Source: MAG-120531 sp002378585 (lineage in GTDB: Bacteria > Bacteroidota > Bacteroidia > Flavobacteriales > Flavobacteriaceae). Taken from it: DNA of 15,744 bases. The notes under the pieces are model-generated. The model made no database searches, was not told the DNA's origin, and was given only the letters and a program-made list of their open reading frames with translations. The position numbers and the translations under genes were made by a program. The stretch spans positions 1 through 15,744 of the forward strand of contig CALADZ010000155.1 of NCBI GenBank assembly GCA_937890575.1, given 5' to 3'. Positions within the stretch are counted from its first letter, which is position 1; each line of letters begins with the position of its first letter. Below are positions 7,816 to 15,744 of the stretch, one piece after another.

Positions 7816-10326
7816 ATGGCAGAAGGAGAAAAATTAATACCGATTAACATTGATGATGAGATGAAATCAGCCTACATCGACTACTCGATGTCTGTGATTG
7901 TCTCAAGAGCACTTCCCGATGTACGGGATGGGCTAAAACCAGTTCACCGTCGCGTGCTATTTGGTATGCATGAATTGGGAGTTCGTTCAAACACCGCTTA
8001 CAAAAAATCCGCTAGAATTGTCGGGGAAGTACTTGGTAAGTATCACCCACACGGAGATAGTTCGGTCTATGATACCATGGTGCGTATGGCTCAGGAATGG
8101 AGCTTGCGTTATATGTTGGTAGACGGTCAAGGTAACTTTGGCTCTGTGGACGGAGATAGTCCCGCAGCCATGCGATATACGGAAGCGCGTATGCGTCGTA
8201 TAGCCGAGGATATGTTGGCAGATATCGACAAAGACACAGTCGATCACCAACTCAACTTTGACGACTCTTTGAAGGAGCCCAAAGTACTACCCACGCGTAT
8301 TCCTAACCTGTTGGTTAACGGAGCTTCCGGTATCGCTGTAGGTATGGCCACCAATATGCCTCCGCACAACCTTACAGAGGTAGTAGATGGCATTCACGCT
8401 TATATTGACAACAACGATATTGAGATCGAAGAAATTATCACCCATATTAAAGCTCCAGATTTTCCAACGGGAGGAATTATATATGGCTATGATGGCGTAA
8501 TAGAAGCATTTAAAACAGGTAGGGGAAGGGTTGTTGTACGCGCCAAAGCTGAGATGGAAGAAGTCCATGGAAGAGAGTGCATCATCGTTACCGAAATTCC
8601 TTATCAAGTAAACAAGGCTGATCTGATCAAAAAGATCGCCGATATGGTCAACGAAAAGAAAATCGAAGGCATCTCCACAATTCGCGATGAATCTGACCGA
8701 AAGGGTATGCGTATTGTTTTTGTGCTGAAAAAGGACGCGGTACCCAACATAGTTTTAAACACCCTGTATAAATTTTCTGCGTTACAATCTTCGTTTAGCG
8801 TGAACAACATCGCATTGGTCAATGGACGACCTGAGATGTTGAACATCAAAGACATGATTGTTCATTTTGTAGACCACAGGCATGAGGTCGTGGTGCGCAG
8901 ATCCGAATTTGAACTCAGAAAAGCAGAAGAACGCGCGCATATTTTGGAGGGGTTGATTATAGCCTCCGACAATATAGATGAAGTCATCAAAATCATCCGC
9001 GCAGCGAGTAATCCTGATGACGCACGCGCTGCATTAATGGAGCGATTTAAATTATCCGAGGCTCAGTCGAAAGCGATCGTTGAAATGCGTTTGCGTCAAC
9101 TAACAGGTCTTGAGCAAGATAAATTGCGCGCCGAATATGAAGAGGTGATCAAGACGATTGCAGACCTTAAAGATATATTGGCCCGCAAAGAGCGCAGAAT
9201 GCAAATTATCAAAGAGGAGCTTCAAGAGGTTAAAGATCGTTTTGGCGATGCCAGAAGATCTGAGATCAATTATGCAGGTGGTGATTTAAGTATGGAGGAC
9301 ATGATTCCGGATGAGCAAGTGGTTATCACTATTTCGCATGCGGGATACATCAAGAGAACACCGCTTTCAGAATACAAAACCCAAAATAGGGGTGGGGTCG
9401 GCCAAAAAGCTTCTTCCACGAGAAACGAAGATTTCTTAGAGCATTTATTTGTGGGTACCAACCACCAATACATGTTGTTCTTTACCCAATCCGGAAAATG
9501 TTTTTGGATGCGCGTATTTGAAATTCCTGAAGGAAGCAGAACATCCAAGGGAAGAGCGATTCAAAATTTGATTAACATCACCCCAGACGACAAGGTCAAG
9601 GCCTTTATATGCACACAAGACCTAAAAGATACCGACTATGTAAACAGTCATTATGTAATGATGGCTACCCGTCAGGGTATTGTTAAGAAAACCTCTTTAG
9701 AGTCATACTCTAGACCACGTGTCAATGGGATTAATGCCATTACCGTCAGGGATGGGGATGAGTTGATGGAAGCCAAGTTGACTACTGGAAGCAGTCAGGT
9801 GTTGATCGGATTGCGTTCAGGTAAAGCGATTAGATTTGAAGAGAGTAAAACCAGACCGATGGGAAGAAATGCCTCCGGTGTACGCGGTGTTACTTTGGCT
9901 GACGATCAAGACGAGGTTATCGGCATGGTTACGGTCAACAATTTCGATGAAGATATTTTGGTGGTATCCGAAAAGGGATACGGTAAACGCTCTAGTATAG
10001 AAGATTACAGAATCACTAATCGAGGTGGAAAAGGCGTAAAAACTATCTCAATCACTGAAAAAACAGGTTTCTTAGTAGCGATCAAAAATGTGGATGATAC
10101 GGATGATTTGATGATTATCAACAAGTCAGGAATCGCTATTCGCCTCAATGTAGATGATTTACGGGTTATGGGACGCGCTACTCAAGGAGTTCGTCTGATC
10201 AATATCAGGGATAATGATTCTATCGCAGCGGTGGCCAAAGTGGTCCGCGAGGAAGAGGTTGATGCTGCTGATATCAATGAAATTGAAGTGACTCCAGATA
10301 TGGGGCACTCCGATGATGCACAATAA
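7816..10326 (+). CDS. gyrA: DNA gyrase subunit A
   Basis: The DNA-breaking and rejoining subunit of gyrase, which introduces negative supercoils with GyrB. The 836-residue protein starts with the typical IDDEMKSAYIDYSMSVIVSRALPDVRDGLKPVHRR segment. The catalytic tyrosine is Tyr121 in AAMRYTE. The quinolone-resistance region reads HPHGDSSVYD, with Ser82 and Asp86 equivalent to E. coli Ser83 and Asp87, so both positions carry the susceptible-type residue. The C-terminal DNA-wrapping beta-pinwheel runs from about residue 500 to 810, with NRGGVGQK in an early blade. The GyrA-box-like NRGGKG (735-740) identifies it as GyrA rather than ParC. An acidic tail (EEEVDAADINEIE) ends the protein. The TPR gene follows after 26 nt with no terminator between them, so the two may be co-transcribed. 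The start at 7816 is the one that fits the family N-terminus. Confidence 0.98.
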   Translation: MAEGEKLIPINIDDEMKSAYIDYSMSVIVSRALPDVRDGLKPVHRRVLFGMHELGVRSNTAYKKSARIVGEVLGKYHPHGDSSVYDTMVRMAQEWSLRYMLVDGQGNFGSVDGDSPAAMRYTEARMRRIAEDMLADIDKDTVDHQLNFDDSLKEPKVLPTRIPNLLVNGASGIAVGMATNMPPHNLTEVVDGIHAYIDNNDIEIEEIITHIKAPDFPTGGIIYGYDGVIEAFKTGRGRVVVRAKAEMEEVHGRECIIVTEIPYQVNKADLIKKIADMVNEKKIEGISTIRDESDRKGMRIVFVLKKDAVPNIVLNTLYKFSALQSSFSVNNIALVNGRPEMLNIKDMIVHFVDHRHEVVVRRSEFELRKAEERAHILEGLIIASDNIDEVIKIIRAASNPDDARAALMERFKLSEAQSKAIVEMRLRQLTGLEQDKLRAEYEEVIKTIADLKDILARKERRMQIIKEELQEVKDRFGDARRSEINYAGGDLSMEDMIPDEQVVITISHAGYIKRTPLSEYKTQNRGGVGQKASSTRNEDFLEHLFVGTNHQYMLFFTQSGKCFWMRVFEIPEGSRTSKGRAIQNLINITPDDKVKAFICTQDLKDTDYVNSHYVMMATRQGIVKKTSLESYSRPRVNGINAITVRDGDELMEAKLTTGSSQVLIGLRSGKAIRFEESKTRPMGRNASGVRGVTLADDQDEVIGMVTVNNFDEDILVVSEKGYGKRSSIEDYRITNRGGKGVKTISITEKTGFLVAIKNVDDTDDLMIINKSGIAIRLNVDDLRVMGRATQGVRLINIRDNDSIAAVAKVVREEEVDAADINEIEVTPDMGHSDDAQ

Positions 10327-10352
10327 ACTAAAAAAACAACAACTGATAATTT

Positions 10353-11618
10353 ATGAAAAAGAGTTTTTTAATGCTGGCAGCACTAGGGGTATCTACCTGG
10401 GCTTTCGCACAAAAAGAAGAAATTAAAACGGCACAAAAAGCGTTGAAAGCTGGAGATGCGGCAACGGCTATCTCTGCCCTAGAAGGAGCATCAAACACCG
10501 TAGCTTCCACTGACCCAAAAACCGCGTTGACCTTTTATCAAACACTGGCCGATGCTTATTACGCAAAAGCTAAATCAGATGATCAAGGAAATTTTGATTC
10601 AGCCATTGAAGCCTATAACAAATTGGCTGAGACGGATAAGTCTTCTGGAAAGCCTAAATTGACCGAGGCCATCGCTGAAAAAATGGCGATGATTTCAGTG
10701 GATTTAGTCAATGCGGCGGTCAAAGATAATGAGGCAGGGAATTATGCTGTTTCTGCGGGTAAGCTGTATAAAAGCTACACCTTGAGCCCTAAAGACACGC
10801 TCTACCTATACTACGCAGCCAGCGCGGCTGTCAGTGGAACAGATTACGATGCTGCCTTAAAGTATTACCACATACTTAAGGACATCAACTATGATGGTTC
10901 AGAGACCCGTTACTCTGCTCGCGATAAAGAAACTGGAGAACGTGTTGATATGCCACAATCACAGCGTGACTTGATGGTTAAGGCGGGTACCTATGATGAG
11001 CCTAAAGACGAGAAAACACCTTCAAAAAGAAGCGAAATCATCAAAAACATCGCTTTGATTTACACCCAACAAGGCAACGATGATTTGGCGATGAATGCTT
11101 ATGTGGAGGCGCGTAAAAATAATCCAGAAGATGTTTCTTTAATTCTAAACCACGCTAATCTTTATTTTAAGCTGGGCGATAAGGAAATGTTTAAATCATT
11201 GATGAATGAGGCTATTGAGCTGGATCCTAATAATGCTGATCTTCACTACAACATCGGAGTGATCAGCATGGAACAAAACGACATGGACGCTGCCCGTGCT
11301 GCCTATCAAAAAGCGATTGACATTGATCCAAATTATATCAATGCTTACTTAAACCTATCAACTGCCTACGTAAACGAAGGTAACGGTCTGATTGAGCAAA
11401 TGAACAGCATCCGCGGTTCTTCAGCTAAAGAGATTGCTAAGTACGATGCATTAAAAGAACAAAAAGACGGTTTCTTTAAAAAAGGAGCAGATGTTCTTGA
11501 GGCTGCTTTAAAGGTCAATGTTGGTGACAGAGACTTGATGGAGCAATTAAAAAACATCTATGGCGCCTTGGGTGATTTTGTCAACTTCAAAAGACTTCAA
11601 GAAGCTCTAGAGCAATAG
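10353..11618 (+). CDS. Secreted or periplasmic tetratricopeptide-repeat protein
   Basis: A 421-residue protein with an N-terminal signal peptide: Lys-Lys, a hydrophobic core LMLAALGVSTW, then AFAQ, with likely cleavage around residue 19-20. The mature part is alpha-helical. At least three good TPR units are visible at about 225-260, 261-294 and 295-328 (for example ALIYTQQGNDDLAMNAYVEA and AIELDPNNADLHYNIGVIS), with more degenerate helical pairs earlier and later. TPRs bind protein partners; no catalytic motif is seen, so the specific job is unknown. It starts 26 nt after gyrA on the same strand and ends just before a strong terminator. It may therefore share the gyrA transcript, though it could have its own promoter in the gyrA 3' end. 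An envelope scaffold or assembly role is plausible but not shown by the sequence. Confidence 0.9.
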   Translation: MKKSFLMLAALGVSTWAFAQKEEIKTAQKALKAGDAATAISALEGASNTVASTDPKTALTFYQTLADAYYAKAKSDDQGNFDSAIEAYNKLAETDKSSGKPKLTEAIAEKMAMISVDLVNAAVKDNEAGNYAVSAGKLYKSYTLSPKDTLYLYYAASAAVSGTDYDAALKYYHILKDINYDGSETRYSARDKETGERVDMPQSQRDLMVKAGTYDEPKDEKTPSKRSEIIKNIALIYTQQGNDDLAMNAYVEARKNNPEDVSLILNHANLYFKLGDKEMFKSLMNEAIELDPNNADLHYNIGVISMEQNDMDAARAAYQKAIDIDPNYINAYLNLSTAYVNEGNGLIEQMNSIRGSSAKEIAKYDALKEQKDGFFKKGADVLEAALKVNVGDRDLMEQLKNIYGALGDFVNFKRLQEALEQ

Positions 11619-11637
11619 TATTGCACTGTCTAAAGGT

Positions 11638-11664
11638 AAAAACCCCGCTCGATGCGGGGTTTTT
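11638..11664. terminator. Bidirectional rho-independent terminator
   Basis: An 11-bp stem, AAAAACCCCGC / GCGGGGTTTTT, with a TCGAT loop and continuing Ts lies between the convergent TPR gene and NlpC/P60 gene. The A-run on one side and T-run on the other give a U-tract for both transcripts. The minus-strand gene stops directly beside it at 11665. Confidence 0.93.
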
Positions 11665-12411
11665 TTATGGTCGTTCTATATGTTTGATGACCCTTAAAGA
11701 ATGCGTGTATTGTCGCATTTGTGGGTTAAATATCCCCGTGTGGTCGATTCGATCAATACGCACTTTTCCGTACACATGTACCACATGATGATCGGGCAGC
11801 ATGATGCCCACATGATCGATCACCCCTTCTTTGTTGTCACAAAAAACAAGGTCGCCAGGCTCACTTTCTTCGATAAAACTCAATGCAATACCCTGGGTTG
11901 ATTGTTCTAAGGGTGTTCTTTTTAGGTGAATGCCCGCTAGTCGATAGGCCATTTGAGTTAAGGCACCCGCATCGATCCCCCAGGGGGTACGACCGCCAAA
12001 AAGTTCAGGAGCGTGGATGTATTTTAACGCATTGTCGACAACAGATAATTTATTGGAAGGTGGTTTGTTTATAGATGGACTTGGGTCACCACACAGCGAA
12101 GCGTGTTCGGCTATTGACCCCAAAACTATAGGCAATAATGCCCCGTCTGATTTATGTATTGAGCTGATTAAATCAAGAACGAAATTTATGGAGGTTATTT
12201 GGGGTGGGTTGATGTTTTCAGCTAGGGGGTAGTGTTGTTTCACGGATATCCAACCTACAGATCCATCCAGCCCATGTTTAATTTTGACCCAATGCTTCCT
12301 CAGCTCAATAACATGATACCATTCGCCGTAGAGCATTTGGTTAACCAAAGGTGCTGGGGATTCACATAAACTATATACAGGGAGTACGCTCTGCGTGCAA
12401 ATTCCAATCAT
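11665..12411 (-). CDS. SH3b plus NlpC/P60-fold protein lacking the catalytic Cys
   Basis: A 248-residue cytoplasmic-type protein (no signal peptide). The N-terminal part starts MIGICTQSVLPVYS and contains a bacterial SH3-like domain (about residues 20-60). The C-terminal part (about 125-245) is an NlpC/P60 (C40) fold, related to YkfC-type gamma-D-glutamyl-peptidases that cut cell-wall peptides. The active-site motif, normally Asp-Cys-Ser-Gly, reads Asp147-Ala148-Gly149-Ala150, so the nucleophile is absent. The nearby aromatic motif reads ELFGG where I expect YLWGG. The catalytic His in DHVGI (His200) and a later His in HVVHVYG remain. A cysteine sits at GDLVFCDN (Cys191), a position usually occupied by Phe. 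The frame is intact and other family positions are kept, so I call it a probable pseudoenzyme rather than a broken gene. The start at 12411 is chosen because it matches the family N-terminus and lies 1 nt after the thiolase stop. An in-frame ATG at 12432 would add seven residues and overlap that gene by 20 nt. Confidence 0.85.
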   Translation of the reverse strand: MIGICTQSVLPVYSLCESPAPLVNQMLYGEWYHVIELRKHWVKIKHGLDGSVGWISVKQHYPLAENINPPQITSINFVLDLISSIHKSDGALLPIVLGSIAEHASLCGDPSPSINKPPSNKLSVVDNALKYIHAPELFGGRTPWGIDAGALTQMAYRLAGIHLKRTPLEQSTQGIALSFIEESEPGDLVFCDNKEGVIDHVGIMLPDHHVVHVYGKVRIDRIDHTGIFNPQMRQYTHSLRVIKHIERP

Positions 12412-12412
12412 C

Positions 12413-13600
12413 CTATAATGTAGCGTTTTCAATAATCAAGGCACTGGCGCCTCCTCCACCATTGCAGATGCCTGCTGCTCCCCATCGTTCTTGGCGATTG
12501 ATCAGCTGATGAATCAAAGTGGTGGCAATTCTAGCTCCGGAACAACCGAGTGGATGGCCTAGCGCAACGGCTCCACCAACAGTATTTACTTTGTTGTGGT
12601 CTATGCCCAGTAACTTGTTGTTGGCTAACGCAACCACAGAAAAGGCCTCATTGATTTCAAAAAGATCTATTTGATCCAAGGAAATGCCCGCTTTTTGTGC
12701 TGCCAGAGGGATCGCTTTAGAAGGAGCAATGGTAAACTGTTCAGGGGCCAGTGCAGCATCTGCATAACCCCTTATGTAGGCCAATGGCTTTAAGTTGAGT
12801 TCCCTGGCTTTCTGCTCGCTCATCAGCACCAAAGCAGCGGCTCCATCATTGATGGTGGAAGCATTGGCCGCCGTGACTGAGCCATCGGAGGTAAATGCAG
12901 GCCTTAGTCCAGCCATTTTTTCAGGAACTATTTTAGTGAACTCTTCATCTCGATCAACGATGTTGGTCTGCCCTTTAGGGCCATGGACGACTACAGGTGA
13001 TACCTCATTGTCAAATAAACCTTTATCCCAAGCTTGTTGCGCTCTGTGGTATGAGTTTAAGGCATACGCGTCTTGATCTTCCCTCGAAATATCGTGGTCT
13101 AGCGCGCATTGATCGGCAAATACACCCATGGGTTTTAACGCATAGGCATCTTGTAGCCCATCGATTTGAATCGCATCCAATAAATTTAATGAGCCAAATT
13201 TTGTGCCGTTGCGCATGGGGGCTAGGTGAGGTGCCAGGCTCATGGATTCCATTCCTGCTGCGACTACAATGGATCGATCACCTAACTGAATGGATTGGGC
13301 AGCCAAAAGAATGGCTTTGAGTCCAGAGGCACATACTTTATTGATCGCTGTGCAAGGTGTATTTGGGGAAATTCCCGCACCCAGCGCTGCTTGTCGTGCC
13401 GGAGCTTGGCCTGTACCAGCTTGTAGCACATGGCCTACATATACTTCTTCGACCAACTCAGGGGCTAGGGCGACTTTATCCAATGCGGCTCGTATAGCAG
13501 TGCTGCCTATATAAGTGGCTGTACAAGTACTCAAAGCACCCAAGAAACTTCCGATGGGTGTGCGTTGGGCGGACACAATAACTACTGAGTGCATAGGCAA
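12413..13600 (-). CDS. Acetyl-CoA C-acetyltransferase (thiolase)
   Basis: Condenses two acetyl-CoA to acetoacetyl-CoA, or runs the reverse cleavage, in the cytoplasm. The 395-residue length is that of biosynthetic-type tetrameric thiolases (AtoB/PhaA/ThlA). All catalytic residues are visible: nucleophile Cys90 in NKVCASGLKA, NEAF in the C-terminal half, His349 in GHPLGCSGAR, and Cys379 in CNGGGGAS, closely matching Zoogloea numbering (89, 348, 378). The N-terminus VVIVSAQRTPIGSFLGALS is typical. A start two codons later (Met3) is equally possible. No fatty-acid oxidation partner (fadB-type) is next to it, so substrate range, acetyl-CoA only or longer acyl chains, cannot be settled. It is followed after 1 nt by the NlpC/P60-like gene, implying co-transcription, and is divergent from the 7TM-HD gene. 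No strong promoter was found on its side of the 104-bp gap. Confidence 0.93.
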   Translation of the reverse strand: MPMHSVVIVSAQRTPIGSFLGALSTCTATYIGSTAIRAALDKVALAPELVEEVYVGHVLQAGTGQAPARQAALGAGISPNTPCTAINKVCASGLKAILLAAQSIQLGDRSIVVAAGMESMSLAPHLAPMRNGTKFGSLNLLDAIQIDGLQDAYALKPMGVFADQCALDHDISREDQDAYALNSYHRAQQAWDKGLFDNEVSPVVVHGPKGQTNIVDRDEEFTKIVPEKMAGLRPAFTSDGSVTAANASTINDGAAALVLMSEQKARELNLKPLAYIRGYADAALAPEQFTIAPSKAIPLAAQKAGISLDQIDLFEINEAFSVVALANNKLLGIDHNKVNTVGGAVALGHPLGCSGARIATTLIHQLINRQERWGAAGICNGGGGASALIIENATL

Positions 13601-13628
13601 AGTTTGGAGCCTCTAAATTAACAAATAT

Positions 13629-13642
13629 TCCCCAAAAGGGGA
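13629..13642. other. Short inverted repeat in a divergent promoter region
   Basis: TCCCC-AAAA-GGGGA is a perfect 5-bp inverted repeat about 29 nt before the thiolase start and about 17 nt upstream of the -33 element of the 7TM-HD promoter. It could be an operator or a small hairpin in a thiolase leader; chance is also likely at this length. Confidence 0.2.
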
Positions 13643-13658
13643 GATCTGGTTCAAAGGA

Positions 13659-13688
13659 TTGAGGTTCACGCCTTATTTGCTATTTTTG
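13659..13688 (+). promoter_or_regulatory. Bacteroidota-type promoter of the 7TM-HD gene
   Basis: TTG at 13659-13661, exactly 19 nt of spacer, then TATTTTTG at 13681-13688. This matches the primary-sigma consensus of Bacteroidota (TTG, about 19 nt, TAnnTTTG) in full. The predicted transcription start is only about 10 nt before the ATG at 13705, so the untranslated leader would be very short. Confidence 0.65.
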
Positions 13689-13704
13689 ACCTGAACTTAA
13701 GCTT

Positions 13705-15732
13705 ATGAAAAATCGTTTTGACCTGGTGTATCGCCACCAATCGACCCTTTTTAAGGGATTGCTGTATGCTGCGAGTATTGCCATTATTGTATTTTTCTTT
13801 CCCAAGGGCGGGCAGTTTAAGTATGAATTCCAACAAGGAAAGCCCTGGCAACACCAAACTTTGTATGCCCCCATAGATTTTGATGTGCTCAAAACTCAAG
13901 AGGAACGGGCTCAGGAAATGCAGATGATCAGTGCCCAGCAACCTCCTTATTTTGTGGTCGATCCAGAAGCTGCTCCACTGATTAAATCCAAAACCCTGGC
14001 CTGGTTGCAGGCTGAGAATTTACTTCAAGACAGTACAGCGGTTTTCTCAACCATCGAGGAGTTATACGAAAAGGGAGTAGTCAAACTAACGGATGTGCCC
14101 GAAGGCATAGGTTTCGTCTGGATTTTGGAAGGTCAGGTGGCGAGTAAAAAAGAGGTAGATCAACTATTTACTCCTCAATCAGCAGTTGCTTGGATCAGAG
14201 AACACTTATTTTCCATGGTTTCCCCATCCACTTTTGATGCGTTAAGCCGATCTGGAATGATCGTGGACATGATTCAGCCGAATTATTTGTTGGATCAAGA
14301 TATCACTCAAAAAGCATTGGACCAAGCTATTGAATCTTTGAGTACCACTAATGGTTTTGTACAAAAGGGAACATTGGTTATTGCTAAAGGAGAGGTCGTT
14401 GATACCGAGAGTTATCGCCTACTTGACTCATTGAGACAACATTTTTCTGCTAATATCTGGAATCAAAACAACGCTGTTTTTATCCTTTTGGGTTATGTCT
14501 TACTGGTGGCTATGGTTTTGTTGATGATGTTTCTATTTATTAAAAAATACCGCCCCAAGATTTATAGAGACAACACACAACTCACCTTTATATTTTTTAA
14601 TATGATCGCTATGGTAGTGGCCACTTCTTTGGTGGTTCAATACAATGCGGATTACCTATTTGTCGTTCCACTGAGCGTATTACCCCTTATTCTAAAGACT
14701 TTTTTCGATGCCCGATTGGGATTGTTTAGTCATGTGTTGACTGTATTGATCTTAGGCTTTGTGGTGCCCAACAGCTTTGAGTATATCTTCTTGCAAATTA
14801 TGGCCGGGGTAGTGACTATTCTCTCCGTAACCGCATTGTACAAACGTGCCAATCTGTTTATTTCTGTGGGGCAAATAACTTTGGTATACATGATCGGCTA
14901 TCTCTCTTTTCATATGATTCAAGAAGGCACTTGGACCAACATTGAGTGGATTACTTTTGGGTATTTTGCCCTAAATGGGATGATCACTTTATTTGTTCAG
15001 CCGTTAATCTACGCCTACGAGAAGCTATTTGGATTAGTGTCCGAAGTTTCTTTGTTGGAATTATCAGATACCAACTCATCCTTGCTGAAAGAACTATCCA
15101 TTAAAGCCCCAGGTACATTTCATCACTCGTTACAAGTAGCCAACTTGGCTGAGGCTGCCGCCAATGAAGTGGGGGCCAACGCCATGTTGGTTCGCGTAGG
15201 TGCTCTTTACCACGATTTAGGGAAAATGAATAATCCGAGCTACTTTACCGAAAATCAAAAATCTTCGGTAAATCCTCACGATGAAATCAGTGCCCGCGAG
15301 TCTGCCCAAATCATCATTGAACACGTGACTGATGGTATAGAAATAGCCAAGAAAAATAAATTACCCGATCGATTGATCGATTTTATCCGAACTCACCACG
15401 GTACTTCTCAAGTGTATTACTTCTATAAAAAAGCCTTGGAACGCGACGCTCAAGTGGACATCAAGCATTTTACGTACCCTGGCCCTTTGCCATTTTCTAA
15501 GGAAACAGCTATATTGATGATGGCGGACGCTGTAGAAGCAGCCTCTAAAAGTTTAAAAAACCCTACCTACGAAGAAATAGATTCCTTCGTGGAGCGCATC
15601 ATACAGACGCAAGTGGAAGGAGATCAGTTCATCAATGCCAACATCACGTTTAAAGAGATTATCGCGGTCAAGAAAGTGCTTAAGGCTAAATTGACCAATG
15701 TCTATCACCTGAGGGTGGCCTATCCGATATAA
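13705..15732 (+). CDS. 7TM-HD phosphohydrolase, PgpH-type c-di-AMP phosphodiesterase
   Basis: A 675-residue membrane protein of the 7TMR-HD family. Characterised PgpH members hydrolyse the second messenger c-di-AMP to pApA, which links to potassium and osmotic control. Layout: a first membrane helix (about residues 17-33), a long extracytoplasmic 7TMR-HDED-type region (about 35-255), a cluster of membrane helices (about 257-440), then a cytoplasmic HD domain. Metal-binding residues of the HD domain are all visible: His473-His474 in GTFHHSLQVAN, His503-Asp504 in YHDLGK, His540 in IIIEH, His564-His565 in RTHHGT, and Asp608 in MMADAVEAA. The gene is complete, with its stop 12 bp before the window end. 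It has its own consensus promoter and no close partner on the same strand within the window. The c-di-AMP activity is inferred from family membership. No diadenylate cyclase gene lies in the window. Confidence 0.92.
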   Translation: MKNRFDLVYRHQSTLFKGLLYAASIAIIVFFFPKGGQFKYEFQQGKPWQHQTLYAPIDFDVLKTQEERAQEMQMISAQQPPYFVVDPEAAPLIKSKTLAWLQAENLLQDSTAVFSTIEELYEKGVVKLTDVPEGIGFVWILEGQVASKKEVDQLFTPQSAVAWIREHLFSMVSPSTFDALSRSGMIVDMIQPNYLLDQDITQKALDQAIESLSTTNGFVQKGTLVIAKGEVVDTESYRLLDSLRQHFSANIWNQNNAVFILLGYVLLVAMVLLMMFLFIKKYRPKIYRDNTQLTFIFFNMIAMVVATSLVVQYNADYLFVVPLSVLPLILKTFFDARLGLFSHVLTVLILGFVVPNSFEYIFLQIMAGVVTILSVTALYKRANLFISVGQITLVYMIGYLSFHMIQEGTWTNIEWITFGYFALNGMITLFVQPLIYAYEKLFGLVSEVSLLELSDTNSSLLKELSIKAPGTFHHSLQVANLAEAAANEVGANAMLVRVGALYHDLGKMNNPSYFTENQKSSVNPHDEISARESAQIIIEHVTDGIEIAKKNKLPDRLIDFIRTHHGTSQVYYFYKKALERDAQVDIKHFTYPGPLPFSKETAILMMADAVEAASKSLKNPTYEEIDSFVERIIQTQVEGDQFINANITFKEIIAVKKVLKAKLTNVYHLRVAYPI

Positions 15733-15744
15733 TACTGCTCCGCT

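Noticed and set aside
7898..8077. Possible quinolone-resistance substitutions in gyrA
   Set aside because: Ser82 and Asp86 are the usual susceptible-type residues at the two key positions, so there is no sign of a resistance allele.
13666..13941. Minus-strand ORF overlapping the thiolase-pgpH gap and the pgpH start
   Set aside because: It lies mostly antisense to the well-supported 7TM-HD gene, has no recognisable family features and covers that gene's promoter.

Overview
This looks like a core chromosomal segment of a Bacteroidota bacterium, most likely Flavobacteriia-like. The evidence is the gene content (ThrA-ThrB-ThrC cluster, Bacteroidota-style ClpC, gyrA followed by a secreted TPR protein, PgpH-type 7TM-HD protein), the lack of obvious Shine-Dalgarno sequences before the genes, and promoter elements of the TAnnTTTG type with an upstream TTG. 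No mobile element, CRISPR array, rRNA or tRNA is visible. All eight large genes are intact, and no gene-free gap exceeds 300 bp.

Region 1 (51-4912, minus strand): a threonine biosynthesis operon in the order thrA (aspartokinase-homoserine dehydrogenase), thrB (homoserine kinase), thrC (threonine synthase), with gaps of 0 and 11 nt. Upstream of thrA is a 27-codon ORF (4802-4885) in which 9 of 27 residues are Thr. It has overlapping hairpin candidates inside and just after it. This reads as a threonine leader peptide and attenuator (thrL-like). With ThrA's regulatory ACT domains, it suggests control of the pathway by threonine at both the RNA and protein levels.

Region 2 (4987-7620, minus strand): clpC, a AAA+ unfoldase for the ClpCP protease, with a hairpin terminator after it and a plausible promoter before it. 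The gene is divergent from gyrA.

Region 3 (7816-11664, plus strand): gyrA (DNA gyrase A subunit), then after 26 nt an exported tetratricopeptide-repeat protein, closed by a strong bidirectional terminator at 11638-11664.

Region 4 (11665-13600, minus strand): an acetyl-CoA acetyltransferase gene with intact catalytic residues, followed one nucleotide later by an SH3b plus NlpC/P60 protein. The latter has lost the catalytic cysteine (Asp-Ala-Gly-Ala in place of Asp-Cys-Ser-Gly), so it is probably a pseudoenzyme. Region 5 (13659-15732, plus strand): a textbook Bacteroidota promoter and a full-length 7TM-HD phosphodiesterase of the PgpH type (c-di-AMP turnover).

The most interesting items are the threonine-rich leader/attenuator and the cysteine-less NlpC/P60 protein. 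I do not see an obvious wholly new multi-gene system.
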